56,602 nt of DNA from Bacteroidota bacterium (GTDB lineage: Bacteria; Bacteroidota; Bacteroidia; Bacteroidales; FEN-979), in assembly GCA_026391775.1 (NCBI GenBank), contig JAPLDK010000004.1:1-56602 (forward strand), given 5' to 3'. Within the stretch, counting starts at the first letter, position 1; the number at the start of each line of letters is the position of its first letter. Position numbers and translations under genes: made by a program. The notes under the pieces were generated by a model. It made no database searches. It was given only the letters and a program-made list of their open reading frames with translations, and was not told the DNA's origin. Shown here piece after piece: positions 34,065 to 42,393 of the stretch.

Positions 34065-35930
34065 ATGAAAAAGATTCTCCTGCTGTTTTTCCGCCAGCTT
34101 GCCTTCTGGATTCTTTTTTTCAATTTCACAAGGCTGGTTTTCCTGGTTTACTATTCGGGCATACTTTCAGTTGAAGGTATAAGATTCACAGAGACTCTGG
34201 GCGTTTATACCCATGCCTTTAAGCTTGACCTGGCAACTGCCTGCTATTTTATGATCTTTCCTTTCCTGCTCCTTTTATTACAGTCGGTGTGGAGCCCGGC
34301 CTGGCTGAATAAAATAAACAAGGTATATACAGGTTTTATGATTTTCGTCTATTCCCTGAGTGCTGCGGCAGAAATGGGGATATATGCCGAATGGAAAACC
34401 AAGCTTACTTATAAAGTCATCAAATACCTTTCACATCCATCCGAGATCTATAATTCAGCTGAAACAGGAACGTTTTTCCTGCTGCTGTTACTGTTTGTCC
34501 TTATGTTTACCGCCGGATTGGGTGCATACATGCGCTGGTTTTACAGGGACTTCACCAGGGAAAGGCTGCCTTTCTGGCACTCCATCATTTTTGCAATCCT
34601 GTTGCCCCCTCTGCTTTTCATCGGCTTAAGGGGAGGGGTAAAGCAGATCCCGATCAACCAGAGCCAGTCCTACTTTTCAGGTCATAATATCCTGAACCTG
34701 GCTGCTGTGAATAATGCCTTCAACCTCTACATCAGCATCTTTGAGAATCTCGGGAACATGAAGGAAAACCCTTTCAGGTTCATGGACGATAAACAGGCAG
34801 CCTGCATCATGAAGACCCTTTATAATGTAAAAAAAGATACTACAATCCAGGTGCTCACCACAACCAGGCCGAATATTGTGATCCTGATCATGGAAAGCTG
34901 GTCGGCTGATCTTATGTACGAGCTGGGAGGAGAACCAGGTATAACACCCCGGTTCAGCCAACTTACCAGAGAGGGTATTCTTTTTAATTCCATCTATGCT
35001 TCCGGTTCCAGGTCTGAACAGGGAATGGCCTGTATTTTCGGGGGATTCCCGGCTCATCCGATTTCATCCATAACGGTTCAACCCGATAAGTTTGTGAAAC
35101 TTCCCAGCCTGGTCAGTGAAATGAAGAAACAGAATTACAGCACTGCGTTTTATTTCGGAGGCCAGCTGATCTATGGAAACATCAAGAGTTATATTATTTT
35201 CAACGGGTTCGACCAGATCATGGAAGGTGAGAATTTCCCGGCTTCTATACCGCGCGGCAAGCTCGGGATCCATGATGAATTCTCCCTGGGTTACATGGTC
35301 AACGATCTTGATAAGTTCAGGCAACCTTTCCTCGCATCCCTTTTCACGGTTTCCACTCATTCTCCATGGGACCAGCCATTTGAGAAACCTTTGAAATGGG
35401 GGGGGAATGAACAGGAATATATCAATGCCGCCTATTATACCGATCACTGCCTTGGGGAGTTCTTCAGCAAAGCAAGAAAAAAACAATGGTTCCCCAATAC
35501 CTTATTTATTATAGTAGCTGACCACAGCCACAATTCATACAGGAACTGGCATCCCGAATCCAAGGAATACCATAAAATTCCTTTGCTGATGTACGGGGAT
35601 GTCATTAAACCGGAGTTCAGGGGCACTGTCTGGAGCAAGTTGGGCAATCAGCATGATATAGCCTCGACTTTGCTTGCACAGATGGGCCTGCCGCATGAAT
35701 CCTTCAAATACAGTAAAAACCTCTTCAACCCGTATTCAGGTGATTTCGCATATTATTCGACGGAGGATGGAGCCGGTTGGCTGCAAGGGGGGAGCTATTA
35801 TACATTTGAAGCACATCCTTATATCGGATACAAATGGAGTTATTTTGCTCCGGGCTCCGACAGCACACAAACTATAAATGAAGCCAAAGCATATCTCCAG
35901 GCTGTGTTCGGGAATTACCTGAAAGACTGA
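34065..35930 (+). CDS. LTA-synthase/alkaline-phosphatase superfamily membrane protein
   Basis: The protein has about 621 residues. Five hydrophobic helices fill the first 200 residues, then a large extracytoplasmic sulfatase-fold domain follows. The metal site begins at VILIMESWSAD (first acidic residue), and VADHSHNSY and HDE supply further ligands. In relatives the nucleophile is a Thr in a pattern like R-T-D-x-G. Here the aligned segment reads SGSRSEQGM, so Ser may be the nucleophile. Likely roles are phosphoglycerol or phosphoethanolamine transfer to envelope glycans or lipids. The longer frame from 34032 would start before the -7 box, so the ATG at 34065 is preferred. Confidence 0.82.
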   Translation: MKKILLLFFRQLAFWILFFNFTRLVFLVYYSGILSVEGIRFTETLGVYTHAFKLDLATACYFMIFPFLLLLLQSVWSPAWLNKINKVYTGFMIFVYSLSAAAEMGIYAEWKTKLTYKVIKYLSHPSEIYNSAETGTFFLLLLLFVLMFTAGLGAYMRWFYRDFTRERLPFWHSIIFAILLPPLLFIGLRGGVKQIPINQSQSYFSGHNILNLAAVNNAFNLYISIFENLGNMKENPFRFMDDKQAACIMKTLYNVKKDTTIQVLTTTRPNIVILIMESWSADLMYELGGEPGITPRFSQLTREGILFNSIYASGSRSEQGMACIFGGFPAHPISSITVQPDKFVKLPSLVSEMKKQNYSTAFYFGGQLIYGNIKSYIIFNGFDQIMEGENFPASIPRGKLGIHDEFSLGYMVNDLDKFRQPFLASLFTVSTHSPWDQPFEKPLKWGGNEQEYINAAYYTDHCLGEFFSKARKKQWFPNTLFIIVADHSHNSYRNWHPESKEYHKIPLLMYGDVIKPEFRGTVWSKLGNQHDIASTLLAQMGLPHESFKYSKNLFNPYSGDFAYYSTEDGAGWLQGGSYYTFEAHPYIGYKWSYFAPGSDSTQTINEAKAYLQAVFGNYLKD

Positions 35931-35948
35931 TGACAATTATAGCACAAA

Positions 35949-35976
35949 AGGCTGCCACCCTTTCGGGAAGCAGCCT
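35949..35976. terminator. Terminator-like hairpin between convergent genes
   Basis: AGGCTGC (35949-35955) pairs with GCAGCCT (35970-35976), with a further CCC/GGG pairing inside. On the minus strand the stem is followed by TTTTG, so it would end the DUF1015 operon. On the plus strand the tail is poor in T. Confidence 0.6.
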
Positions 35977-35998
35977 CCGTAAATAAAAGGTCAACCGA

Positions 35999-37246
35999 TT
36001 AATCCAGAATATGAACAACAAGTCCTGACCTGAGCTTCGGTTCAAACCAGGTTGTTTTTGGTGGCATTATATTACCGGAGTCGGCAATATTGATGAGTTG
36101 TTTCATCGAAACAGGATATAAAGCGAATGCTGCTTTCACTTCACCGCTGTCGACACGTTTTTTCAATTCCCCAAGCCCCCTGATACCGCCAACAAAATCT
36201 ATGCGGTTGGATGTCCTGAGGTCTTTGATATCAAGGATCTCGTCAAGCACAAGTTTTGAAAGAATGGTGACATCCAGGACGCCAATCGGGTCGGAATCAT
36301 TGTAGGTGCCAGGTTTTGCAGTGAGTGAATACCATATCCCTTCAAGATACATGCTGAAATTGTGCAATTTTACAGGTTTGTAGATTTCCCTGCCCTTTTC
36401 TTCGATCATAAATACCTTTCCGAGGTTTTCAAAAAGCTGGTCTTTTGAAAGCCCGTTAAGGTCCTTCACAACACGGTTATAATCAATGATCGAAAGCTGG
36501 TTGTCAGGAAAATGAACTGCGAGAAAATAATTATACTCCTCGTCCCCCTTATGGCTGGGGTTCCTGTTCTTTTTCTCATTGCCTACGAGGGCTGCAGCTG
36601 CCGTTCTGTGATGGCCATCTGCAACGTAAGTCGCCGGAACCTTCGCAAACAACCCGGTAATTGCAGAAATAATAGTGTCGTCCTCAATCACCCAGAAATG
36701 ATGCCCAATGCCATCAACGGAAGTAAAATCATAAACCGGTGAATTGCTTCCCACAAATTTCGCAACGATCTCATCAATCGCACTCACTGCAGGATATGTA
36801 AAGAAAACAGGTTCCATGTTGGCATTGGTGATCCTGACATGTTTCATCCTGTCTTCTTCCTTATCTTTACGGGTTAGCTCATGTTTTTTTATGATGCCAT
36901 CCATATAATCAGTAACACCGGCACAACCCACGATACCATATTGGGTCTTGCCATTCATGGTCTGGGCGTAAATGTAAAGATTGTCTTTAGCATCGGGCTT
37001 GAGCCAGCCATTTTTCCTGAACAAATCAAAGTTTTCTTTCGCTTTGTCATATACCGGTGGGGCATGAACATCCATATCGGCCGGAAGGTCGATTTCGGGT
37101 TTGATAATATGCAGAAGAGAATATGGGTTGCCTTTTGCTTCTTCGCGGGCTTCCTCAGAGTTAAGAACATCATAAGGCCTTGATGCCAGCTCCCTGGCGA
37201 TTTCCTTCGGTGGCCTTAGTCCTTTAAAAGGTTTTAGTATTGCCAT
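35999..37246 (-). CDS. DUF1015 family protein
   Basis: The 415-residue protein has the family's opening (ILKPFKGLRPP and SRPYDVLNSEEA) and the central YVADGHHRTAAA motif. The family is widespread and often sits with serine biosynthesis genes in Bacteroidota, as here; some members have been described as hydantoin racemase/SerB-like or kinase-related, but no reaction is firmly known to me. It follows the four-helix-bundle gene by 3 nt and is the last gene of the serC-serA operon. Confidence 0.85.
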   Translation of the reverse strand: MAILKPFKGLRPPKEIARELASRPYDVLNSEEAREEAKGNPYSLLHIIKPEIDLPADMDVHAPPVYDKAKENFDLFRKNGWLKPDAKDNLYIYAQTMNGKTQYGIVGCAGVTDYMDGIIKKHELTRKDKEEDRMKHVRITNANMEPVFFTYPAVSAIDEIVAKFVGSNSPVYDFTSVDGIGHHFWVIEDDTIISAITGLFAKVPATYVADGHHRTAAAALVGNEKKNRNPSHKGDEEYNYFLAVHFPDNQLSIIDYNRVVKDLNGLSKDQLFENLGKVFMIEEKGREIYKPVKLHNFSMYLEGIWYSLTAKPGTYNDSDPIGVLDVTILSKLVLDEILDIKDLRTSNRIDFVGGIRGLGELKKRVDSGEVKAAFALYPVSMKQLINIADSGNIMPPKTTWFEPKLRSGLVVHILD

Positions 37247-37249
37247 ATG

Positions 37250-37678
37250 TTATTCAGTTTCATCCTCATCATTACCATGATCGCCAACTTTGACACTCCG
37301 TTGCAAGGACCCTATCAGAGCACCAATCATTTTGGTCATCTCCATCAGCTGATTCTTCGACTCGTCATAATGCTTGGGAATGATTATACCCCGGTGCATA
37401 GCAAGAGTAGTCAGCACAACACATTCCCTTACAGAGCTTTTTGCCATTTTAAGGTAATAAACAAACTGACTTTTATTCCTCGATGAGCCTTCAGCAATGT
37501 TTAGGGAGATGGCCTGGGCAGAGATCAAAAACCGGTCAAAAAACGTTTTGACATAAGGTTCAGTACCGGCGTTTTTTGCCATATCATATCCCCAACTGAT
37601 ATATTCCAATGACTTGTGGTAGATTCTCAGATCTTCGAATCTGAAGAAGGTCGTGGGTTTTTCTTGTCCGTTTTCCAT
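37250..37678 (-). CDS. Four-helix-bundle protein (S23/IVP family)
   Basis: This 142-residue helical protein matches the S23-like family named after intervening sequences of 23S rRNA. Signature segments are FEDLRIYHKSLEY at the N-terminus, ISLNIAEGSSRNKSQFVYYL in the middle (about 75-95) and an acidic end. Relatives form pentameric bundles; some serve as accessory proteins of diversity-generating retroelements, but no reverse transcriptase or variable repeat is near. Here the gene is inserted between serA and the DUF1015 gene with a 3-nt gap to the latter. That suggests the family can move into operons, or has a role linked to them. Confidence 0.85.
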   Translation of the reverse strand: MENGQEKPTTFFRFEDLRIYHKSLEYISWGYDMAKNAGTEPYVKTFFDRFLISAQAISLNIAEGSSRNKSQFVYYLKMAKSSVRECVVLTTLAMHRGIIIPKHYDESKNQLMEMTKMIGALIGSLQRSVKVGDHGNDEDETE

Positions 37679-37760
37679 TGTTTAGGCAATTTGTTTATGA
37701 CTAAGTGAGTTGTGAGAATATTATGGTTGGGTTCTTGTCATTGGCAGACCATTTTACTGC

Positions 37761-38684
37761 CTATTTATTTACCTGGAATGTCTTATCTCCATTTTTAATG
37801 AAATTCACAATCTGACGGGCAGCGGCAATACCGGCATTGACATTGGCCTCTTCGGTCTGGGCTCCCATTTTTTTCGGGGTGGAGAAATACTTTGCCTTGA
37901 ATCCGCCTTCAATTTCAGCTTTATTAGTTGGCTCAACATCCGAAAGATATGCAAAGTCTTTTCTTTCCTGGAACATTTTTAGCAGATCTGCTTCATTAAT
38001 TACTTCTGCCCTTGCTGTATTTACAAGAACGGCAGGAGAAGGCATCCGTGAAAGCAGTCCGAAATTCACCGATTGCTTCGTTTGACTGTTCGCAGGGATA
38101 TGCAATGAGATAAAGTTACATTTGCTATAGAGCTCTTCAACTGATCCTACCCATTTTACACCATCTTTTTCAATGACTTCCTTGGAAATAAAAGGATCGA
38201 AAGCATATACCTCCATTCCAAAACCCTTGGCAATACGGGCAACATTTTTACCTACTGCTCCATATGCATGGATCCCCAGTTTTTTGTCTTTAAGCTCCCA
38301 TCCTGATTTTCCGTTAAAGAAGTTTCTGACATAAAACACCATCATGCCCAGGGCGAGTTCGGCTACGGCGTTGGAATTCTGGCCGGGGGTATTCATAACC
38401 ACCACACCTTTGGCAGTGGCTGAGGCCAGGTCGATATTATCATATCCTGCTCCGGCACGTACAACGATCTTCAGGTTCATGCCTGCATCGATAACAGCTT
38501 TGTCGGTTTTATCGGAACGGACAATCACTGCATCAACCTCAGAAACTGCCTTGATGAAATCATCCGGGCTTGTGTAATTTTCGAGAAGAATTAATTCGAA
38601 GCCGGCCTGTTCAACGACCTGCCTTATACCTTTTACAGCAACGGGAGCAAATGCTTTATCAGTTGCAACTAGTACTTTTGTCAT
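37761..38684 (-). CDS. serA: D-3-phosphoglycerate dehydrogenase
   Basis: The enzyme catalyses the first step of serine synthesis, oxidation of 3-phosphoglycerate with NAD. The 307-residue protein is the short form without C-terminal ACT or ASB domains, so classical serine feedback through ACT domains is not expected. NAD-binding LGIHAYGAVGKN (about 134-145) has Ala in place of the first Gly of GxGxxG. VVRAGAGYDNID and the catalytic Arg and Glu segments (NTARAEV) are present. The His comes from the YFSTPKKMGAQTEEA region, where the usual TPH is replaced by TPK. It lies 46 nt after serC. Confidence 0.87.
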   Translation of the reverse strand: MTKVLVATDKAFAPVAVKGIRQVVEQAGFELILLENYTSPDDFIKAVSEVDAVIVRSDKTDKAVIDAGMNLKIVVRAGAGYDNIDLASATAKGVVVMNTPGQNSNAVAELALGMMVFYVRNFFNGKSGWELKDKKLGIHAYGAVGKNVARIAKGFGMEVYAFDPFISKEVIEKDGVKWVGSVEELYSKCNFISLHIPANSQTKQSVNFGLLSRMPSPAVLVNTARAEVINEADLLKMFQERKDFAYLSDVEPTNKAEIEGGFKAKYFSTPKKMGAQTEEANVNAGIAAARQIVNFIKNGDKTFQVNK

Positions 38685-38730
38685 ATCTTGGAAATTAGGG
38701 AGGTGCTTGCTGCACTTCCCGGTTTATCAC

Positions 38731-39801
38731 TTATGCGTTTTCTTTTTCAAATTCATTCATACAGTCAACAAGTGCCTGCACGCTTTCGTATGGCAGGGCA
38801 TTATAGGTTGAAGCACGGAACCCACCCACAGACCGGTGGCCCTTGATGCCGATCATGCCATTTTTCTTGGCTACTTCCATAAATGCGTCTTCCTTGTCCT
38901 TATACTGCTCTTTCATCACAAAACAGATATTCATAAGCGATCGGCTGTCGGAAGCCACAGTACCTGTGAAAATTTTGCTGCTGTCGATGGTGTCATATAA
39001 CAGTTTAGCTTTCCGGATATTCATTTCTTCAACAGCCTTCACGCCACCAAGGCTTTTAATCCACCTGAGGGTTTCAAGGCAGGTATAGATTGCAAAAACC
39101 GGAGGAGTATTATATAATGATGGTTCCTTCAGATGGGTTGCATAATTAAGAAGAGTAGGTATTTTCCTTTCAACTTTTCCAAGGATATCTTCCTTGATTA
39201 TAACAAAAGTAACGCCGGCCGGACCCAGGTTTTTCTGGGCACCGCCATAGATTAATACGTATTTCGAAATGTCAACCGGGCGGCTGAGAATATCCGACGA
39301 CATGTCAGCTATCAGGGGGACAGGGCTATCGATGTCGTAACGGATCTCGGATCCGTAAATCGTGTTGTTTGTGGTAATGTGGAAATAATCCACATCGGTC
39401 GGGATGGTGTAGCCTTTGGGGATGTATGTAAAGTTTTTGTCTGCCGATGATGCAATAACATTTACCTCACCGAAGAACTTGGCTTCCTTAATGGCTTTCT
39501 GAGCCCATACACCTGTTTCAAGGTATGCAGCCTTTTTATTCAAAAGATTGTATGGAACCATATCAAACTGAAGGCTTGCACCTCCGCCAAGGAAAAGGAT
39601 CTTGTATCCGGCGGGAATATTAAGAAGTTCGTTGAATAAAGCTGTAGCTTCATCCAGGATAGCCTGGAAATCCTTGCTCCTGTGGGAAATTTCGAGTAGT
39701 GACAAACCAATTCCGTTCAGGTCAAGAATAGCTTTGGCCGAGTTTTCAATAGCAATCCGGGGTAACACCGAGGGACCAGCATTAAAGTTGTGTTTTTTCA
39801 T
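38731..39801 (-). CDS. serC: Phosphoserine aminotransferase
   Basis: SerC converts 3-phosphohydroxypyruvate and glutamate to phosphoserine. The 356-residue protein starts [11 protein letters not shown], the family N-terminus. It carries [11 protein letters not shown] (PLP phosphate), the Schiff-base lysine in [13 protein letters not shown] (about 195), and the C-terminal [17 protein letters not shown] that binds the substrate phosphate. It is the first gene of the serC-serA-four-helix-DUF1015 operon. serB is not in the window. Confidence 0.96.
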   Translation of the reverse strand: MKKHNFNAGPSVLPRIAIENSAKAILDLNGIGLSLLEISHRSKDFQAILDEATALFNELLNIPAGYKILFLGGGASLQFDMVPYNLLNKKAAYLETGVWAQKAIKEAKFFGEVNVIASSADKNFTYIPKGYTIPTDVDYFHITTNNTIYGSEIRYDIDSPVPLIADMSSDILSRPVDISKYVLIYGGAQKNLGPAGVTFVIIKEDILGKVERKIPTLLNYATHLKEPSLYNTPPVFAIYTCLETLRWIKSLGGVKAVEEMNIRKAKLLYDTIDSSKIFTGTVASDSRSLMNICFVMKEQYKDKEDAFMEVAKKNGMIGIKGHRSVGGFRASTYNALPYESVQALVDCMNEFEKENA

Positions 39802-39951
39802 AAATCAAGTTTTTGAGTATGCTTTATACATATTTTTATAAGAAATCTGGTATAGACGGAATGATGCAGCAAATTAAACAAATTTCAGCCGAAAAATCAA
39901 AAATATGAATTTTTTAGGAAGAATGCAATTCAGGCAAAGGATTTCCATATT

Positions 39952-40860
39952 TCAGGGGTTTCTGGCATCAAACTCTTTAATATAATTCCAGCGGTAATTT
40001 TCATAAATAAACCCCTCTGCTGTTTCAGAAGCAGGAACATAGAATTTATATTGTCCCTCAAGCTGAGGGTCGATAGGTACAAGATGGTCAAAAGCGATCA
40101 TCCACCGTGATCTACTATCTGTTGTATATTCCCTTTTTTTATTGTTCCAGACAGGTTTGCCGGGTATGGTTTGCAACTGGTAACGCAGGTTCATGCCGGC
40201 AGTTGATGCATATCTGAATATTATACGCAGGCATTTCCCGTCCAGGTAATCCGGGAATACCGGAAATCCGAATTCAGGAATGCCGTCGTTCCTGAATGTC
40301 AGGACTTCAATAAGTTTACTACTGATCTCTCTGCTGATTCCATCCCATCCCAGCAGGATATAGGCGTTCTTTTTATCCTTCAGTTCAAAAGGGATCACCT
40401 TATAATATAAGGCACCATACCAGTGGAGGGAATCGCCCCGGTATGATCCTGGTTCTGGAATAGAATCAGAATGATCGGTCAATGCGACCGGAAGAAGTTT
40501 CTTTATCCTGCCTCTGAATTGAACCAGGCAGAAATACCTGTTGCCGCCGTTGATCAGGGGAACATTCCAGTTGTATAAGCGGAATAATCCGTCGGGAGAC
40601 TCAATTTTCGCAACATATTTCAGGGAATCCCAGGTGTAATCAGCCGAGCCCTGAAGGTTTAAGGCAATCCTGAACTGCTTCTCGAAATCCAGGCTGAGCG
40701 CCAGACGTGTACTATCCGTATCTCCCTGGTTAATCCCGATAAACGCGTCTTTAAGTTCCTGCTCCGTTTTTTTCAGGCGAAAAGTCACTTGTGGCTTTAC
40801 CGTAATGGGGGCCAGAACCAAGAGTGAAATCAGTAAAAAGGAAATAGCAGGGATTCTCAC
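39952..40860 (-). CDS. Secreted protein of unknown function
   Basis: The 302-residue protein has a signal peptide (residues 1-23, cleaved near KPQ) and starts at a GTG. The mature part is predicted to be mostly beta strands, rich in aromatic residues. It includes the phrases YYKVIPFELKDKKNAY, LLGWDGISREIS and FDHLVPIDPQLEGQY, which recur, as far as I recall, in uncharacterised Bacteroidota exported proteins. I can give no function. It diverges from the acyl-CoA reductase gene, with only 28 nt between the two preferred starts. Confidence 0.7.
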   Translation of the reverse strand: MRIPAISFLLISLLVLAPITVKPQVTFRLKKTEQELKDAFIGINQGDTDSTRLALSLDFEKQFRIALNLQGSADYTWDSLKYVAKIESPDGLFRLYNWNVPLINGGNRYFCLVQFRGRIKKLLPVALTDHSDSIPEPGSYRGDSLHWYGALYYKVIPFELKDKKNAYILLGWDGISREISSKLIEVLTFRNDGIPEFGFPVFPDYLDGKCLRIIFRYASTAGMNLRYQLQTIPGKPVWNNKKREYTTDSRSRWMIAFDHLVPIDPQLEGQYKFYVPASETAEGFIYENYRWNYIKEFDARNP

Positions 40861-40868
40861 CTAATTCG

Positions 40869-40876
40869 TAGTTTTG
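40869..40876 (+). promoter_or_regulatory. -7 box of the acyl-CoA reductase gene
   Basis: TAGTTTTG matches TAnnTTTG. A TTG start codon at 40874 would lie inside this box, so the ATG at 40889 is the better start. No clear -33 TTTG is visible. Confidence 0.45.
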
Positions 40877-40888
40877 CAATACGAAGAT

Positions 40889-41938
40889 ATGGACATCAGA
40901 AACCGAATCCAAACATTTATTGAAACGGGCAGGATACTGGCCGGTTACCCGGCTCCCATGGAAAATGGATATCCCCACCCCCTGGAAGAACCTGTCCTCA
41001 GGGCTGAGGCCGGGAATCCATGGTTCACCCGGGATAATATCGGTTTTATGTTGAATGCCCTTGGCAATTCCATGACAGCTGAGAAGATAAACCGGTGGCT
41101 CCATGGGTACAGGACGCCCCTGGAAATGCCCGGGAGGACAGAAAAGACGGTAGGGGTGGTAACCGCGGGTAATATCCCTCTTGCAGGATTTCATGACTTT
41201 CTGAGTGTGCTTATCTGCGGGCACAGATTTTATGGTAAGCTATCCGCTCAGGATAATGTTTTATTACCTGTAATTGCAGGGATCATGGAAAACCTTGACC
41301 CTGCATGGAAAGGGATGATACTGTTTTCAGATGAGCCGTTAAAAGATATTGATGCAATCATTGCAACCGGGAGCGACAATACTTACAGATATTTCGAGTA
41401 CTATTTTTCACGCTATCCGAATATTATAAGGAAGAACCGGAATGGTATAGCCATCCTGAACGGAAATGAAACCGACAATGAAATGAAAGGCCTTGCATCC
41501 GACGTGATGTTATACTTCGGCCTGGGGTGCAGGAGTGTTTCCAAGTTGTATATCCCCAGCGATTATGATGTCTTGCAGTTGCTTCCATTCTTTAAACCTT
41601 GGGACGGCCTCATCCGCCATAACAAGTATTTTAATAATTACGAATACCAGAAAAGCATCAGAATTGTCAACAAGCAGCCTTTCCTTGATTTCGGAAACCT
41701 TCTGCTTGCCGAAGAAAGCAGGTTGGCTTCCGCTATTTCGGTTCTGAATTTTGAACGGTATGGCGATCTGAAAACGCTTTCAGCTGAACTTGCTTCCCAA
41801 TCGGAAAAGATACAATGCGTTGTATCAGCTTCTGATCCGGGTCTGTCGTTTATTCTTCCGGGAACCGCACAGAAACCGGAATTATGGGATTATGCTGACG
41901 GTATTGACACACTTCACTTCCTTCTTGAAGAAATTTAG
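40889..41938 (+). CDS. Acyl-CoA reductase (LuxC-like)
   Basis: The protein has 349 residues from the preferred ATG and belongs to the aldehyde-dehydrogenase-like LuxC family. Visible features are a nucleotide-binding GVVTAGNIPLAGFHD segment, a central GNGI-like IAILNGNET region, and the probable catalytic Cys in FGLGCRSVSK (about 210). LuxC enzymes reduce activated fatty acids to aldehydes. In Bacteroidota the partner and product are uncharacterised, and no luxD or luxE homologue is adjacent. It is probably cytosolic. rpmE2 follows with its own promoter. Confidence 0.8.
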   Translation: MDIRNRIQTFIETGRILAGYPAPMENGYPHPLEEPVLRAEAGNPWFTRDNIGFMLNALGNSMTAEKINRWLHGYRTPLEMPGRTEKTVGVVTAGNIPLAGFHDFLSVLICGHRFYGKLSAQDNVLLPVIAGIMENLDPAWKGMILFSDEPLKDIDAIIATGSDNTYRYFEYYFSRYPNIIRKNRNGIAILNGNETDNEMKGLASDVMLYFGLGCRSVSKLYIPSDYDVLQLLPFFKPWDGLIRHNKYFNNYEYQKSIRIVNKQPFLDFGNLLLAEESRLASAISVLNFERYGDLKTLSAELASQSEKIQCVVSASDPGLSFILPGTAQKPELWDYADGIDTLHFLLEEI

Positions 41939-41948
41939 TTGAAAAATA

Positions 41949-41979
41949 TTTGTTTTTCAAAGAAAAGTCTGTACTTTTG
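41949..41979 (+). promoter_or_regulatory. rpmE2 promoter
   Basis: TTTG (41949-41952), exactly 19 nt, then TACTTTTG (41972-41979) is a perfect match to the Bacteroidota promoter. The leader to the ATG at 42007 is about 20 nt. Confidence 0.75.
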
Positions 41980-42006
41980 CACCCTCATTTGCAAATTTAG
42001 CTTACA

Positions 42007-42276
42007 ATGAAAAAAGATATTCATCCAAAGGATTACAGACTGGTGGTTTTCAAGGATATGTCGAACGATTATACGTTTATCTCCAAATCGGCCGTGAAAA
42101 CAAAAGAAAGCATCGTATGGGAAGACGGCGTCGAATACCCGCTTGTGAAGCTGGAAATTTCTCATACTTCTCACCCTTATTATACCGGTAAAATGAAGCT
42201 TGTTGATACGGCAGGCCGTGTTGATAAATTCAAGAACCGCTATCAGAAGCACCTGGATATGAAGAACGAAAAATAA
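42007..42276 (+). CDS. rpmE2: 50S ribosomal protein L31 type B
   Basis: The 89-residue protein is the cysteine-free (C-minus) form of L31, with [17 protein letters not shown] at the start and [10 protein letters not shown] in the middle. The type B form lacks the zinc-binding CxxC and often replaces the zinc form under zinc limitation, although many Bacteroidota use only this form. It has its own promoter and a strong terminator 20 nt after the stop. Confidence 0.96.
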   Translation: MKKDIHPKDYRLVVFKDMSNDYTFISKSAVKTKESIVWEDGVEYPLVKLEISHTSHPYYTGKMKLVDTAGRVDKFKNRYQKHLDMKNEK

Positions 42277-42295
42277 TTTCCTGTAGATCATATTG

Positions 42296-42328
42296 AGCCC
42301 TTGTTTAACTTGACAAGGGCTTTTTTTT
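42296..42328 (+). terminator. rpmE2 terminator
   Basis: AGCCCTTGT (42296-42304) pairs perfectly with ACAAGGGCT (42313-42321), with an 8-nt loop and a run of Ts after the stem. This is a textbook intrinsic terminator. Confidence 0.92.
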
Positions 42329-42343
42329 ATCCCCTAACTTCAT

Positions 42344-42351
42344 TAGTTTTG
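42344..42351 (+). promoter_or_regulatory. -7 box of the GlmU-like gene
   Basis: TAGTTTTG matches the -7 consensus; TTTT at the terminator's T-run, 19 nt upstream, may serve as a weak -33 element. The ATG follows at 42394. Confidence 0.45.
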
Positions 42352-42393
42352 CAAACGGAATTTTCGGTTTGAATTAATCTATATGCTCCTAGT

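Noticed and set aside
37250..37678. Four-helix protein as part of a diversity-generating retroelement
   Set aside because: There is no reverse transcriptase, template repeat or variable repeat in the window.
40751..41224. 157-residue minus-strand ORF between the secreted protein and the reductase
   Set aside because: It overlaps both better-supported genes out of frame and has no recognisable features.
41935..42291. 118-residue minus-strand ORF opposite rpmE2
   Set aside because: It is fully antisense to a well-supported ribosomal protein gene and its promoter.
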